Shown here: positions 24,971 to 33,802 of the stretch, piece by piece
Numbering within the stretch: position 1 is the first letter of the stretch
Layout of the letters: each line of letters starts with the position of its first letter
NCBI GenBank assembly: GCA_030432565.1
Contig: JAUIGV010000001.1
Coordinates: forward strand, 280,939-344,938
Length of the DNA stretch: 64,000 bases
Reading direction: 5' to 3'
Source: Verrucomicrobiia bacterium
GTDB lineage: Bacteria > Verrucomicrobiota > Verrucomicrobiia > Verrucomicrobiales > Akkermansiaceae
Notes under the pieces: model-generated
Seen by the model: only the letters and a program-made list of their open reading frames with translations
Told to the model about the DNA's origin: nothing
The model's database searches: none
Position numbers and translations under genes: made by a program

Positions 24971-27259
24971 TCATTCCTCGATACGGAAGAACTTTTTAGC
25001 TTCGCTTGTTTCGCCCGCAGAGATGACAGCCTGACCCTCGCCGTTAATATCGGTGGTGGCGGTAAGAGGGGGATCAAGCGGGAGAAAGTTGCCGACGAGG
25101 TTTGCCGATTTGGTCACTTGATAAGTCGTTTGCGGTTTGCCCTGAAACGCGATGGCAAAGCGACCATCGCTCAAGAGAATCTGGTTGGTGATCAGGATTT
25201 GTCCAAGCGGAGCACCGGAGGCGATTTCGTTGCTCAGAGCGTACATGTGGAAGCTTCCGCTATTTGGAGGCGCGCACAGGGGAACAGTCGCATCAACGAT
25301 GAGTTCGGTGGTTTGTGCGGTGTACTGGTAAGTGAGATAGTAGGCGTCGGTCTGAATTCCCGAGCGGGTGAGGATGCCCGGGCGATCCAGCGGCAGGAAA
25401 CCGAAGGGGCGAACCGTTTCGTCGCCGTTGGTGAAGACAAGGTCGCTGGGGCGGCCCGAGCCTTCAGTGTCCCATTGGCGGCTGTAAATCCGGAGGTCGT
25501 AAGAAGCTCCGGGCGACAGGCCGGTGAGGGTGAATCGCTGGGTGTCTCCGGGATTGGGGCCATTTCCGGAATAGGTGAAGGAACCCAAAAGGGTTTCCAC
25601 GTTGGCGCTCACGCCCGCCGCGACTGGATCCCAGTCACCATTGTTGGCGATGACCTGATTCATGGAGCGTCCCATGGAATCCCAGATGACATTCGCAGGT
25701 GAGATGGTGGGGCTCAGCGTCTCGAAAGTGACCCCATTGACGGTGGATGGCTGACCGCCGCTGACAAGGTGGGTGTAAGTCTTGGCTGGATCCAGTCCGG
25801 TGCTGGCATCGTCGGTCATAGGGACAATGGCAACCGGGCCCACGGGATTGGGATAGGAATTAACGTCAACCGGGTCGGAGTTGTGGGTGACCTCCCAGCT
25901 ATCGATGGAGTAGTCTCCGTCCGTGTCGCAAAGGGTTGGATCTGTTCCGGTGTCGTTCGCGTCGGTAAAGGTGCCGCTGTTTGATTCAACGGCATCGCTC
26001 AATTCATCGCCATCGGTGTCTTCGGCGGTGGGGTTGGTCTGAAGGCGGGGACCGACAGGATTGATTTCTTCATCGTCGCTCAGGGTATCGTCATCACTAT
26101 CGTCATCAGTGGGATCGATGTTTGGGTAGGCGGGCACTCCACTGCCAAAGTTCCCACGGCTGATTCTAAATTCCTCGAGGTTGGTGAGGCCGTCTTGATC
26201 GAGGTCTTCTTCGCCGGTTTCTCCGGAGAGGATTGTGAGGTCGGTGGCCCATTGGAGTTCCCAGTCGTCATTGAGTCTGTCGTTGTCATCGTCACGGAGA
26301 AGGGTCAGGAGGAGCACGCGTTCGGTGGTGCTGCTTCCAACGCCCTGAATCCGGATCGAAAATTGCTGGCCATCGGTGAACTCTGCTCCGCTGAAGTCGA
26401 AGTTGCCGATTTCAAGGCGGTCGCCATTGATCTGGAACTTTCCGTTATCGGTGTCGCCGTTGCCTGCCACGAGGGTGAAGGTGGACGGGTCGGGGTTTCC
26501 TTCGAGACTCCCGGCGAGACTGCCGACGAGGGTGCCTTGAGCTCCGCCTGTGCTAAAGATGTTGTTGTCCAGAGAAACGAGATAAGCGGCCGAGCCATCC
26601 GGATCGACCGCATTGGTGAGGCCATAAAGATGGTAGGTGCCGGTGCTTCCGTCGGCGAGGTCGACAGTGATCCGAAGTGAGCCACTGTCATCGGCCTGGT
26701 ATTTGTAAACGAGGGCGTAGGATACATTGGCCGCGAACCCCGGTGTGGGAAGGGTTGGGTTGTTTTGGTTGATCTCGGGAGTGGAGGCTTCAATTGATCC
26801 GTTGGCTCCGATATCGAAGTCGAGGGAGAAGGTGCGAATGGCATTGGCGTCCCAGGCGCGTTCGTAAAGACGGAGTTCATAAAACTCGCCCGGGGTCAGA
26901 CCGGTGAGTTCCACGGAGCCAAGGTCGGGGCCGTTGTAACGCATATCTTGAAAGACGCTGGCGATGTTGCCAGACACGGCTGGCGGGGTGTTTCCGGGGT
27001 GGGGATTATTGGGGGAATAGGTGCGGGAGCCGGAATTGGCGCGGCCATCGGCAGTCTGATTGACATCATTGGCGAAAAGCACGCCGTTGACGGTGGCAAC
27101 CCCGCTCGTGCCGAAATCGATGGCATGAGTGAAGGTCATGTCGGAGCTGATTCCGGAATCGGCATCGCTTGTGATTTGCACGTAGGAAATTTGGGCCGAA
27201 CTCATCTGCGTGGCGGCAGCGAGGGTGATGAAGAGTTGGTTTGAAAGTTTTTTGTTCAT
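24971..27259 (-). CDS. Secreted modular protein with thrombospondin type-3 repeats and internal domain duplication
   Basis: About 762 residues from ATG 27259, which starts the signal peptide MNKKLSNQLFITLAAATQMSSAQ. The N-terminal 190-residue module (VQITSDADSGISSDMTFTHA, LTGLTPGEFYELRLYERAWD, YHLYGLTNAV) is repeated near the C terminus (VPMTDDASTGLDPAKTYTHL, LTGLSPGASYDLRIYSRQWD, FHMYALSNEI). Between them is a cadherin-like segment and calcium repeats (DDDNDRLNDDWE, DLDQDGLTNLEE, DSDDDTLSDDEE, DTDGDELSDAVE). The C-terminal half closely matches the 20814-23156 protein. It has no PEP-CTERM tail. Likely a secreted or surface protein; no enzyme motif is seen. Confidence 0.88.
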   Translation of the reverse strand: MNKKLSNQLFITLAAATQMSSAQISYVQITSDADSGISSDMTFTHAIDFGTSGVATVNGVLFANDVNQTADGRANSGSRTYSPNNPHPGNTPPAVSGNIASVFQDMRYNGPDLGSVELTGLTPGEFYELRLYERAWDANAIRTFSLDFDIGANGSIEASTPEINQNNPTLPTPGFAANVSYALVYKYQADDSGSLRITVDLADGSTGTYHLYGLTNAVDPDGSAAYLVSLDNNIFSTGGAQGTLVGSLAGSLEGNPDPSTFTLVAGNGDTDNGKFQINGDRLEIGNFDFSGAEFTDGQQFSIRIQGVGSSTTERVLLLTLLRDDDNDRLNDDWELQWATDLTILSGETGEEDLDQDGLTNLEEFRISRGNFGSGVPAYPNIDPTDDDSDDDTLSDDEEINPVGPRLQTNPTAEDTDGDELSDAVESNSGTFTDANDTGTDPTLCDTDGDYSIDSWEVTHNSDPVDVNSYPNPVGPVAIVPMTDDASTGLDPAKTYTHLVSGGQPSTVNGVTFETLSPTISPANVIWDSMGRSMNQVIANNGDWDPVAAGVSANVETLLGSFTYSGNGPNPGDTQRFTLTGLSPGASYDLRIYSRQWDTEGSGRPSDLVFTNGDETVRPFGFLPLDRPGILTRSGIQTDAYYLTYQYTAQTTELIVDATVPLCAPPNSGSFHMYALSNEIASGAPLGQILITNQILLSDGRFAIAFQGKPQTTYQVTKSANLVGNFLPLDPPLTATTDINGEGQAVISAGETSEAKKFFRIEE

Positions 27260-27496
27260 GTCAGGATGGTGTCTTTGTGTGTTTATGATCCGGGGAAGAG
27301 ACCAATTCGGGCAATGAGTGAAACGATTCTTCTTTGTTGCCGCAAGGAAAAACCTGAGGTTGGCGGTGTTGATCGATCTTGTCATAAACGGGTCGTTGGG
27401 CTTTCCGGGCACCGATTCGATTCGTCTGGCCCGCTTAAATGGGATCGATGGGAAATCTGATCGATCTGGGGTGAGGGAGTTGCTAGCGTGCGGGGA

Positions 27497-28633
27497 ATGA
27501 AACTCCTGGGAATTACTTTTTGTTTGGTCGGTTTGTTGTGGGGAGGGCTCCGGGTGGGCCAGTTTCGGACTCCGGAAGAGGGGCGGAAGGAGTTGGAAGT
27601 GATCCTAAAAGAGGCCAAGGATCGCGAGGGCTGGGAAGGTCGGCGCGATTTGGTGAAAAAGGGGGTTCGGGAGGGATTGGGTTTCAAGACCTGGCCGAAG
27701 AAAACGAAGATGCGGATTGTCCGGCATTCCAAAGTTGAGCGAGATGGATACACCGTGGAGAATGTGGGGATTGAAACGATCCCGGGGTATTTTCTATGCG
27801 GTAATCTTTATTTGCCGAATACAGATGTTGGAGAAATGCCGGTTTTTCTTTGTCCCCACGGTCATTGGTCGCAGGACGATTTGCATCATCATGGAAGGCA
27901 TCGTGACGAGATGCAATATCGCTGTGGCGCTCTGGCCCGGATGGGGTGCGGGGTTTTTGCTTATGAAATGGTTGGCTATGGTGATTCCAAAAAGATGGGG
28001 TGGGAGCACCGCTGGGATGCGCAAGTCATGGCGCTGCAAACGTGGAATTCGGTGAGAGCTCTGGACTATGTTACAGGCTTGCCGGGAGTCGACGTGAAGA
28101 GGGTCGGGGTTACCGGTGCTTCGGGCGGCGGGACGCAGTCCTTTCTCATCGCAGCCTTGGACGATCGCGTCACGCTGTCGGCGCCGTGTGTCATGGTGTC
28201 CTGCCACTTTTTTGGCGGATGTCGATGCGAGAGTGGTCTCCCCATTCATATTCGGGAAAGCCACGTGACAAACAATGCCGAGATTGCGGCATTGTTTGCA
28301 CCAAGACCCCAGTTATTGGTCTCAAATGGCGACGACTGGACAAAACACACTCCGGCTCTGGAGTATCCCTTTCTTCGGAAGATTTACGAATTGTATGGGG
28401 CCGGGGAAAAGGTTCGGAATGTTCACCTGCCGGAGGAAAAGCATGACTATGGGAAGTCGAAGAGGATGGCTCTTTACGATTTTGTCGCGGAGCATTTTAA
28501 GTTGGACCGGAAGCGTGCGGACGAGTCAAAAGTGGAGCTGATTGATCCGAAGACCCTCTTTGTGTTTGATGATGATCACCCGGCTCCCGAGGGATTGTTA
28601 AAGCCGAATCAGAAAGTGAAGTTTCCCGAGTGA
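27497..28633 (+). CDS. Secreted alpha/beta hydrolase (acetyl-xylan-esterase-like)
   Basis: A 378-residue alpha/beta hydrolase with an N-terminal hydrophobic signal (MKLLGITFCLVGLLWGG). ATG 27497 is preferred over GTG 27488. FLCPHGHW supplies the oxyanion HG, VGVTGASGGGTQSFLIA is the nucleophile elbow (Ser in GASGGG), LLVSNGDDWTKHTP should hold the acid, and LPEEKHDYGKSKR the His. The set is typical of large secreted esterases near polysaccharide-degradation genes. The last 25 bp overlap the end of the convergent VWA gene. Substrate is unknown; an acyl- or acetyl-ester of a carbohydrate is the best guess. Confidence 0.82.
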   Translation: MKLLGITFCLVGLLWGGLRVGQFRTPEEGRKELEVILKEAKDREGWEGRRDLVKKGVREGLGFKTWPKKTKMRIVRHSKVERDGYTVENVGIETIPGYFLCGNLYLPNTDVGEMPVFLCPHGHWSQDDLHHHGRHRDEMQYRCGALARMGCGVFAYEMVGYGDSKKMGWEHRWDAQVMALQTWNSVRALDYVTGLPGVDVKRVGVTGASGGGTQSFLIAALDDRVTLSAPCVMVSCHFFGGCRCESGLPIHIRESHVTNNAEIAALFAPRPQLLVSNGDDWTKHTPALEYPFLRKIYELYGAGEKVRNVHLPEEKHDYGKSKRMALYDFVAEHFKLDRKRADESKVELIDPKTLFVFDDDHPAPEGLLKPNQKVKFPE

Positions 28634-29616
28634 TCCGGAGCTTGGTCTCGCTGCGATTGGCCTGGTTTGAACGGGCTCGCAAAGAAGTAGAGCAAGACGG
28701 AAATCAACGCCAGTCCGAGCGCGGAGGTCACTCCGGTAATGAGAGCGTATTCGCGGAGAGTGAGCTTGAGCCCCTCGTCGTCGGCCTTTAACGAGCCCAA
28801 ATCACTGAGAACGGAGCTGGGGACGTGACGCATGTTGCCATCATGATACTGTCCTCCGAGACGAGAAGCAATTTGCTGGAGGGCTCCCACGTCTTGCCGC
28901 GATTGCCGGCCATCGATCATGGAGCCTTTGGTCGGGTTCCCGACTCCCATAACGAGGACGCCTCCGATGGAGGGGGGCATCCTGGGCATCCCGGTGGCCG
29001 GGACGGTGTCGCCATCGCTGACCAGTAGAAGAGTTGCAGAGTTTGGCGGCCAGTCGCGTGCGATTTTTGCGGCTTCTTCAAGACCATCGAAGAGGCGGGT
29101 TTTGCCAACCGGGAAGACCGAGGACATATCCATGCCGTCGAGAAAGTTCAGGATGACTTCGAGATCGCGGCTTTCTTGCACCACCGGTTTGGCTCCATTG
29201 TAAACGGCCACCATGGTGATGTGGAGCTTGTCGTCGGTGGTTCGCTTTAAAAGCGATTGAACGAGTTTGGATGCGCGTTGGGTCCGGGTCAGGCCGGAAT
29301 CTTCACCGGAGTCCTTCAGCTTCATCGAAGGGGAAACATCGAGGACCAAGAGAAGATGACGTCGTTCCTTGGCTTCAACTTCTTTAATCTCGGAGCGATG
29401 AGCTTTTGGCTCCAGCAAGTAGAGTGTGGTCAGGGCCCAGGCGAGGCCGCCGAGGAAAAGGACTTTAAGAATGGGCGCGAGAAAGGTGAGTGCTGAAAAG
29501 CTCCCGGAGGGTCCAAACGCGAGGTGACGAACCTTTTTGACCCGAAGGAAATGGAGGACTTCCGCGCCAGTCGCGAGGACGGCGGTGGTGGCGGCGACGA
29601 GAATAGGAACGAACAT
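28609..29616 (-). CDS. VWA domain membrane protein (Bat-like), second of two
   Basis: A 335-residue protein with N-terminal membrane helices (VPILVAATTAVLATGAEVLH, LKVLFLGGLAWALTTLYLL), a von Willebrand A domain starting RRHLLLVLDVSPSMKLKDSG with an intact MIDAS DxSxS, and a C-terminal helix (SALGLALISVLLYFF). It is the last gene of the MoxR-DUF58-VWA operon, starting one base inside the stop of the preceding VWA gene. In related Bat operons these proteins work with MoxR ATPases in envelope stress or enzyme maturation; the target here is unknown. Confidence 0.9.
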   Translation of the reverse strand: MFVPILVAATTAVLATGAEVLHFLRVKKVRHLAFGPSGSFSALTFLAPILKVLFLGGLAWALTTLYLLEPKAHRSEIKEVEAKERRHLLLVLDVSPSMKLKDSGEDSGLTRTQRASKLVQSLLKRTTDDKLHITMVAVYNGAKPVVQESRDLEVILNFLDGMDMSSVFPVGKTRLFDGLEEAAKIARDWPPNSATLLLVSDGDTVPATGMPRMPPSIGGVLVMGVGNPTKGSMIDGRQSRQDVGALQQIASRLGGQYHDGNMRHVPSSVLSDLGSLKADDEGLKLTLREYALITGVTSALGLALISVLLYFFASPFKPGQSQRDQAPDHSGNFTF

Positions 29617-30533
29617 TACCAGGGAGTGTAGCGAAGTCCGAAGAGGGTGAGGAGATAGACTCCGGCGAGGGAGAGCGCGGTGATCACGTAGGGTTTGAAA
29701 TTGTCGACGGGATCGGGCGTGAGGCGAACCATGGAGGCTTGTGCCATTTCGTCGATTCTCTGGAACACGGCCTTCAAGGCATCGGGATCCCCCGCGGCGA
29801 AAGTCTCACCTCCGGTGATTGAGGCGACCACGGAAACCTCGGCGGGAGGAGCGCCGCCTCCGATGTGAATGGCGTAAACGGTGATATTGTTTTCTTCGAG
29901 CTCGCGTGCGATTTTAACATCGTTGCCATTCGAAAGGTCAAAGCTGGCGCCGTCCGAAAGCAGAATGATCATGCGATCTCCGCTCTCGGAAGCGAGGAGT
30001 TCTCTCTGCCCTTGCTTGAGGGCTTTGCCGATGAAGGTTCCTCCGTTGAACCAAGGGGGGAGTTTGCCGGGGTGAAGGAAGGCGGGGGCATTTCGGAAGG
30101 CGGAAACATCAGTGGTGAGAGGAACCCAGCGGAGATTGTCGCCGCCAAATACCATGAGCGAAAAGGCGTCACCCTCGCGGTAGTCGAGGAATTCATTGAG
30201 TGATTCCATGGCTGCGTCATAACGATCACCCGCGCCGAACTTGGCTACCATGGAACCGGAGACATCGAGGCAAAAAAGGATGTTGGTGAGTTCGCGTTCT
30301 GACTTGGGCCTCTCGAAGGAGCGTGGTCCGGCGGCGATGAGGATGAGGGTCGCCAGGACGAGATGTGGCAGGGTGTTGACCAGGTTGAGAATCACGCCCA
30401 GCCATTTGCGGTCGGCCATCTTTTGGTGGTCGAATGGCAGAGGTAGTGGTCGCGTACGCGTGATCCATTGAAACACGATCAAGAAGACCGGAATGGCAAG
30501 CGCGATGAGAACGATGGGGTGGGCGAAGGACAA
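29616..30533 (-). CDS. VWA domain membrane protein (BatA-like)
   Basis: A 305-residue protein with an N-terminal helix (IVLIALAIPVFLIVFQWIT), a second helix before the domain (LPHLVLATLILIAAGPRSF), and a VWA domain starting NILFCLDVSGSMVAKFGAGD with DxSxS MIDAS. Thr and Asp MIDAS residues are in GTFIG and LLSDGASF. A C-terminal helix ends the chain. The start is TTG 30533; no ATG or GTG occurs between it and an upstream stop. It sits 26 bp after the 258-residue gene and overlaps the second VWA gene by one base. Confidence 0.9.
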   Translation of the reverse strand: MSFAHPIVLIALAIPVFLIVFQWITRTRPLPLPFDHQKMADRKWLGVILNLVNTLPHLVLATLILIAAGPRSFERPKSERELTNILFCLDVSGSMVAKFGAGDRYDAAMESLNEFLDYREGDAFSLMVFGGDNLRWVPLTTDVSAFRNAPAFLHPGKLPPWFNGGTFIGKALKQGQRELLASESGDRMIILLSDGASFDLSNGNDVKIARELEENNITVYAIHIGGGAPPAEVSVVASITGGETFAAGDPDALKAVFQRIDEMAQASMVRLTPDPVDNFKPYVITALSLAGVYLLTLFGLRYTPW

Positions 30534-30559
30534 TTGGGATTTGAGGTTTGAGATTTAAT

Positions 30560-31336
30560 CTACGAGTCTTCCGCGTAAGGCCTCAGGAGTGGAAGGATCT
30601 CTTCCCGTGACAGATCCGGATTGGGGGCGTGGAGCCATTCCTCGAGTTTAAGAATCAGCGGGGACGCTTCCGGGTGGTTGCGAAGTTCAACGAGAGCCCG
30701 GGCGGGGGGGAGAGAACCAATTTCAGGGATTTTCCGTTTCCAGTGGCCGAGAATGAGGCGTTCGAGATTGGCTTGCTCTTGGTCTGTTAATTCACCCTGC
30801 GAGGCGGCGGAAACAAGAACCTGGAGTTTTTCGTGAAGGGTTGGAGGAGGGTTTTCGGCGACGAAGTCGGCCACTTGTTTTTTCCGGTAAAATAGGATTG
30901 CGAGAAAAACCAGGGCCCAGAGGATTCCGAGTAGGATGATGACGGTTTTGTAGCCTCCGAGCTTTGCGGGTTCGACGGGCTCGGGATCGGAAGGTTTTGG
31001 GAGAGTGTCGAGCGGGTGGATGGTGGTGACTTCGAAAGTGGCGTCCACGTTCTTGACCGGAGTGCGATCATCAGCGTAGCGGAGGAAATCCGCGATCCGG
31101 TGGGTGCCGGGATCGAGCGCGTAGATTTCGAGGTCGTAGCGAAAGCCGTCGGCTGCGGGTTTGATTTCGAGCATCCGAATGACGAGGGAGGACTCGTTGT
31201 TCGTGCGTGGAATGATTTCGATTTTTGAGCCCGGAATGTATAGGTCGGTGACCTTTGTCGGAAAGCCGAGAGGCGCCCTTGTTTGGGCGAAGGGAGAGAG
31301 TGTCGCGAGGAGCAAGAAAAGGAGAGCTTTTATCAT
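30560..31336 (-). CDS. Membrane protein of the MoxR/VWA operon (DUF4381/BatD-like role)
   Basis: A 258-residue protein with a signal peptide (MIKALLFLLLATLSPFAQ), a beta-rich periplasmic part, a central membrane helix (YKTVIILLGILWALVFLAIL) and a cytoplasmic helical tail of about 110 residues. The gene order (between DUF58 and VWA genes) and layout match proteins that stand in the DUF4381/BatD position. Its ATG overlaps the DUF58 stop by four bases. No catalytic motif is seen. Confidence 0.75.
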   Translation of the reverse strand: MIKALLFLLLATLSPFAQTRAPLGFPTKVTDLYIPGSKIEIIPRTNNESSLVIRMLEIKPAADGFRYDLEIYALDPGTHRIADFLRYADDRTPVKNVDATFEVTTIHPLDTLPKPSDPEPVEPAKLGGYKTVIILLGILWALVFLAILFYRKKQVADFVAENPPPTLHEKLQVLVSAASQGELTDQEQANLERLILGHWKRKIPEIGSLPPARALVELRNHPEASPLILKLEEWLHAPNPDLSREEILPLLRPYAEDS

Positions 31337-32187
31337 CGCGAGAGGAGGTTTCGGGATTGAAGGAAGAGGCGGAGGGAAGCGAGGAAAGGCCGGTCGGTAC
31401 GAACGGGGAAGTGGTCGAGAGAGGCTTTTTTCAGAGCGGTGGTGAGATCCTCAAGCGAGGTGAATTGCTTCTTGGCCGAGAGGGTGGCCTCGCGTCCGGT
31501 TTCGACTTCGCGGCCGCGGATAAAGCCGGCTCCGGGGAGGGCGTCTTCGGCCGGGTCGCGGAGCGGGATCACGACAAGGTCGTGACGGTGGCCGAGGAGT
31601 TTGAGGGCGGGGAGAGCACTGGGGTCATGAAGGTCGGAAAGTACGAAAATTAGTGAGCTTTCACCTAGTGATGGGTTGAGGGCGAGGAGTTTTTCACCGA
31701 GGCGGGTGGGCTCGTTGAATTGGTAGGTTCGGAGTTCGTGAAGCCACTGGAGAATGGTTTCCCGGGAGAGCGAAGGCTTTACGTTGAGATCGCGCGAGCC
31801 GGCCCCGAGGATGCCAACGGGCGAGACGCGGTCGATGGAAGCCAAGGCGAGGCCTCCGGCAATTTGCGTGGCGATTTGGTATTTGGAAACTTTGGTGGAT
31901 GACAAAGCCATTGAAGCGGAGGTGTCGACAATGAACCAGACGGGAAGCGATTTTGGCGATTCGTATTCCTTGACGTGAACCTTGCCGGTGCGGGCGGTGA
32001 TGCGCCAGTCAATGGCTTTGACAGGGTCGCCGGGAACATACTGGCGCGATTGAACATACTCCAGTCCCTGACCGAGAAATGGCGAGCGGTCCGTGCCATA
32101 CGACAAGGAGTCGGCCAGTCGTTTGACCGCCAGGAAGAACTGTCGGGAGTCGAGAGGCTTGGTCTGCTGGTCGGTGAGGCGGGGCAT
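31333..32187 (-). CDS. DUF58 protein
   Basis: A 284-residue cytoplasmic protein with the DUF58 signature YVPGDPVKAIDWRITARTGK (about 65-85) followed by a VWA-like part (WFIVDTSASM, VLSDLHDPSALP). DUF58 proteins accompany MoxR ATPases and VWA membrane proteins. It is 35 bp downstream of the 117-residue ORF and overlaps the next gene by four bases, so it is in the same transcript. Confidence 0.93.
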   Translation of the reverse strand: MPRLTDQQTKPLDSRQFFLAVKRLADSLSYGTDRSPFLGQGLEYVQSRQYVPGDPVKAIDWRITARTGKVHVKEYESPKSLPVWFIVDTSASMALSSTKVSKYQIATQIAGGLALASIDRVSPVGILGAGSRDLNVKPSLSRETILQWLHELRTYQFNEPTRLGEKLLALNPSLGESSLIFVLSDLHDPSALPALKLLGHRHDLVVIPLRDPAEDALPGAGFIRGREVETGREATLSAKKQFTSLEDLTTALKKASLDHFPVRTDRPFLASLRLFLQSRNLLSR

Positions 32188-32222
32188 TTGAAATTTGAAG
32201 AAAGAGTAATCGTGGTAGGGAA

Positions 32223-32576
32223 CTATCCGGGGAGATTTTCAGCGGATGGTTGAGAGTATTTCGACTGGATGCAGATGACTGCCAGGAATCCTGCGAAACC
32301 CAATAGAACCGACCAGAAAAGAAATTGTGTGTCCTTGTCATCCTCGATTCTGGCGGACATTTCAGATGTTATTTCTCTGACAGCTTCAGAAGTTATTTTT
32401 GTTGGTTCTGCGGTGGGCTGCGGTGGAAAACCGAAAGGGTCTTCTTCAATGCGATTCTCGCGGAAAATTGCATCGCGTTGGGCTTGGTCATGAAGTCGTA
32501 TGAGTGACTTGAGACCGAAGATGAAACAAGCGATGGATAAAAGGCAGGATATGAAAAAAAAGCGTTTTTGTTTCAT
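32223..32576 (-). CDS. Small two-helix membrane protein inserted in the MoxR operon
   Basis: Not recognised. A 117-residue protein with two hydrophobic segments (FFFISCLLSIACFIFGLKSL near the N terminus and FLFWSVLLGFAGFLAVICIQ near the C terminus) and a charged middle of about 55 residues (Pro, Glu and Arg rich). It lies between the MoxR ATPase and DUF58 genes with short gaps (44 and 35 bp), a place normally without such a gene. Confidence 0.75.
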   Translation of the reverse strand: MKQKRFFFISCLLSIACFIFGLKSLIRLHDQAQRDAIFRENRIEEDPFGFPPQPTAEPTKITSEAVREITSEMSARIEDDKDTQFLFWSVLLGFAGFLAVICIQSKYSQPSAENLPG

Positions 32577-32620
32577 GGATTGAATGAGAGCCGTAAGCCG
32601 GGCCGGACCGCCCGTTCTCC

Positions 32621-33613
32621 TCAGGAGATGGAGTCATTGAGGATTTGCTGAAGGACGGCCTGGGGTGTTTTGCCTTCGGCGAGGGCCTCGTAAGAGAGGC
32701 GGATACGGTGGAGGCAAACGTCTTCGGCGAGGGCAAAGAGGTCCTCGGGAACGGCGTAGTCGCGACCGTGGATGAGGGCGCGGGCGCGGGAGGCTTTGAG
32801 GAGCGAAATTCCGGCGCGGGGGGAGCACCCCATTTCGAGATCGGGGTGCCTGCGGGTGCGCTCGACGATGTCGACGACATGTTTTAGGAAGACCTCGCTC
32901 ACATGGATGTCATGAGTGGCTTCCATGGCGTTGACAAGATCCTGGGGCGTGCCGACGGCGTCATCGGTGACGAGGTCGAACTCGGTGCGGGCCACGGCGC
33001 CTTCCCCTTTCTTTTCAACGCCGAGCTTGAGGTTTCGGCGGAGGATTTCTTCTTCATCTTCCGGAGTGGGGTAGCTGAGTCGGTGGCAAAGCATGAAGCG
33101 GTCGAGTTGGGCTTCGGGAAGTTCGAAGGTCCCGGATTGCTCGATTGGGTTCTGGGTCGCGATGACAAGGAAAGGGGTGGGGAGTGAAAAGGTTTCAGCG
33201 CCGAGGGTGACTTTGCGTTCCTGCATCGATTCGAGGAGGGCTCCCTGGACTTTGGGGGCGGCGCGGTTGATTTCGTCGGTGAGGAGAAGGTTGGTAAAGA
33301 TGGGGCCTTTGTGCGTACGGAATTCGCCGGATTTCTCATCAAGGATCTCGGTGCCGAGGATGTCAGAGGGAAGTAGATCGATGGTGAACTGGACCCGCTT
33401 GAAATCGAGGTGGAGGGCTTTTGATATCGTGTTGACGAGGAGGGTCTTGGCGAGACCGGGCATTCCTTCGAGGAGGAGGTGGCCGGAGGTGAGGAGGGCA
33501 ATGAGGGTGCGCTCGACGACGACGTCCTGACCGACGACGATTCGTCCGACTCGTTCACGGATATCTGCAATGTAGGCAGCGGTCTTGGCTGGGGAGGTCT
33601 TGTCAGCGGTCAT
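32621..33613 (-). CDS. MoxR family AAA+ ATPase
   Basis: A 330-residue AAA+ ATPase. After IRERVGRIVVGQDVVVERTL come Walker A (LLLEGMPGLAKT), the MoxR-type LDFKRVQFTIDLLPSDILGT, Walker B (NLLLTDEINRAAPKVQGALL), sensor 1 (FLVIATQNPIEQSGTFELPE) and sensor 2 in the helical C-terminal lid. MoxR ATPases act as chaperones with VWA proteins in maturing complexes. It is the first gene of the six-gene operon reading to 28609. Upstream at 33716-33738 is the terminator of the symporter operon, so its promoter should lie in 33614-33715. Confidence 0.96.
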   Translation of the reverse strand: MTADKTSPAKTAAYIADIRERVGRIVVGQDVVVERTLIALLTSGHLLLEGMPGLAKTLLVNTISKALHLDFKRVQFTIDLLPSDILGTEILDEKSGEFRTHKGPIFTNLLLTDEINRAAPKVQGALLESMQERKVTLGAETFSLPTPFLVIATQNPIEQSGTFELPEAQLDRFMLCHRLSYPTPEDEEEILRRNLKLGVEKKGEGAVARTEFDLVTDDAVGTPQDLVNAMEATHDIHVSEVFLKHVVDIVERTRRHPDLEMGCSPRAGISLLKASRARALIHGRDYAVPEDLFALAEDVCLHRIRLSYEALAEGKTPQAVLQQILNDSIS

Positions 33614-33715
33614 GAATCAGTAGGTGAGTCAGGCAGATAGCGTTTTGATCGTCGGAGGGGAAGGATGGAACTTGGAATTGTTGCCAAGTTGGGAGTCCAT
33701 GGGGGCTAAACGAAA

Positions 33716-33738
33716 AACCCCGGGCGATGCCCGGGGTT
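33716..33738 (-). terminator. Terminator of the symporter operon
   Basis: A perfect ten-base stem (33716-33725 with 33729-33738) and three-base loop, followed on the minus strand by TTTTT. It isolates the symporter pair from the MoxR operon. Confidence 0.92.
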
Positions 33739-33802
33739 GGGTGGCTTTTCCCGTTGGGATGGCGAAAAGCCTGAAACCCAAAAGGGCAAAAGTGACCGTT
33801 TG

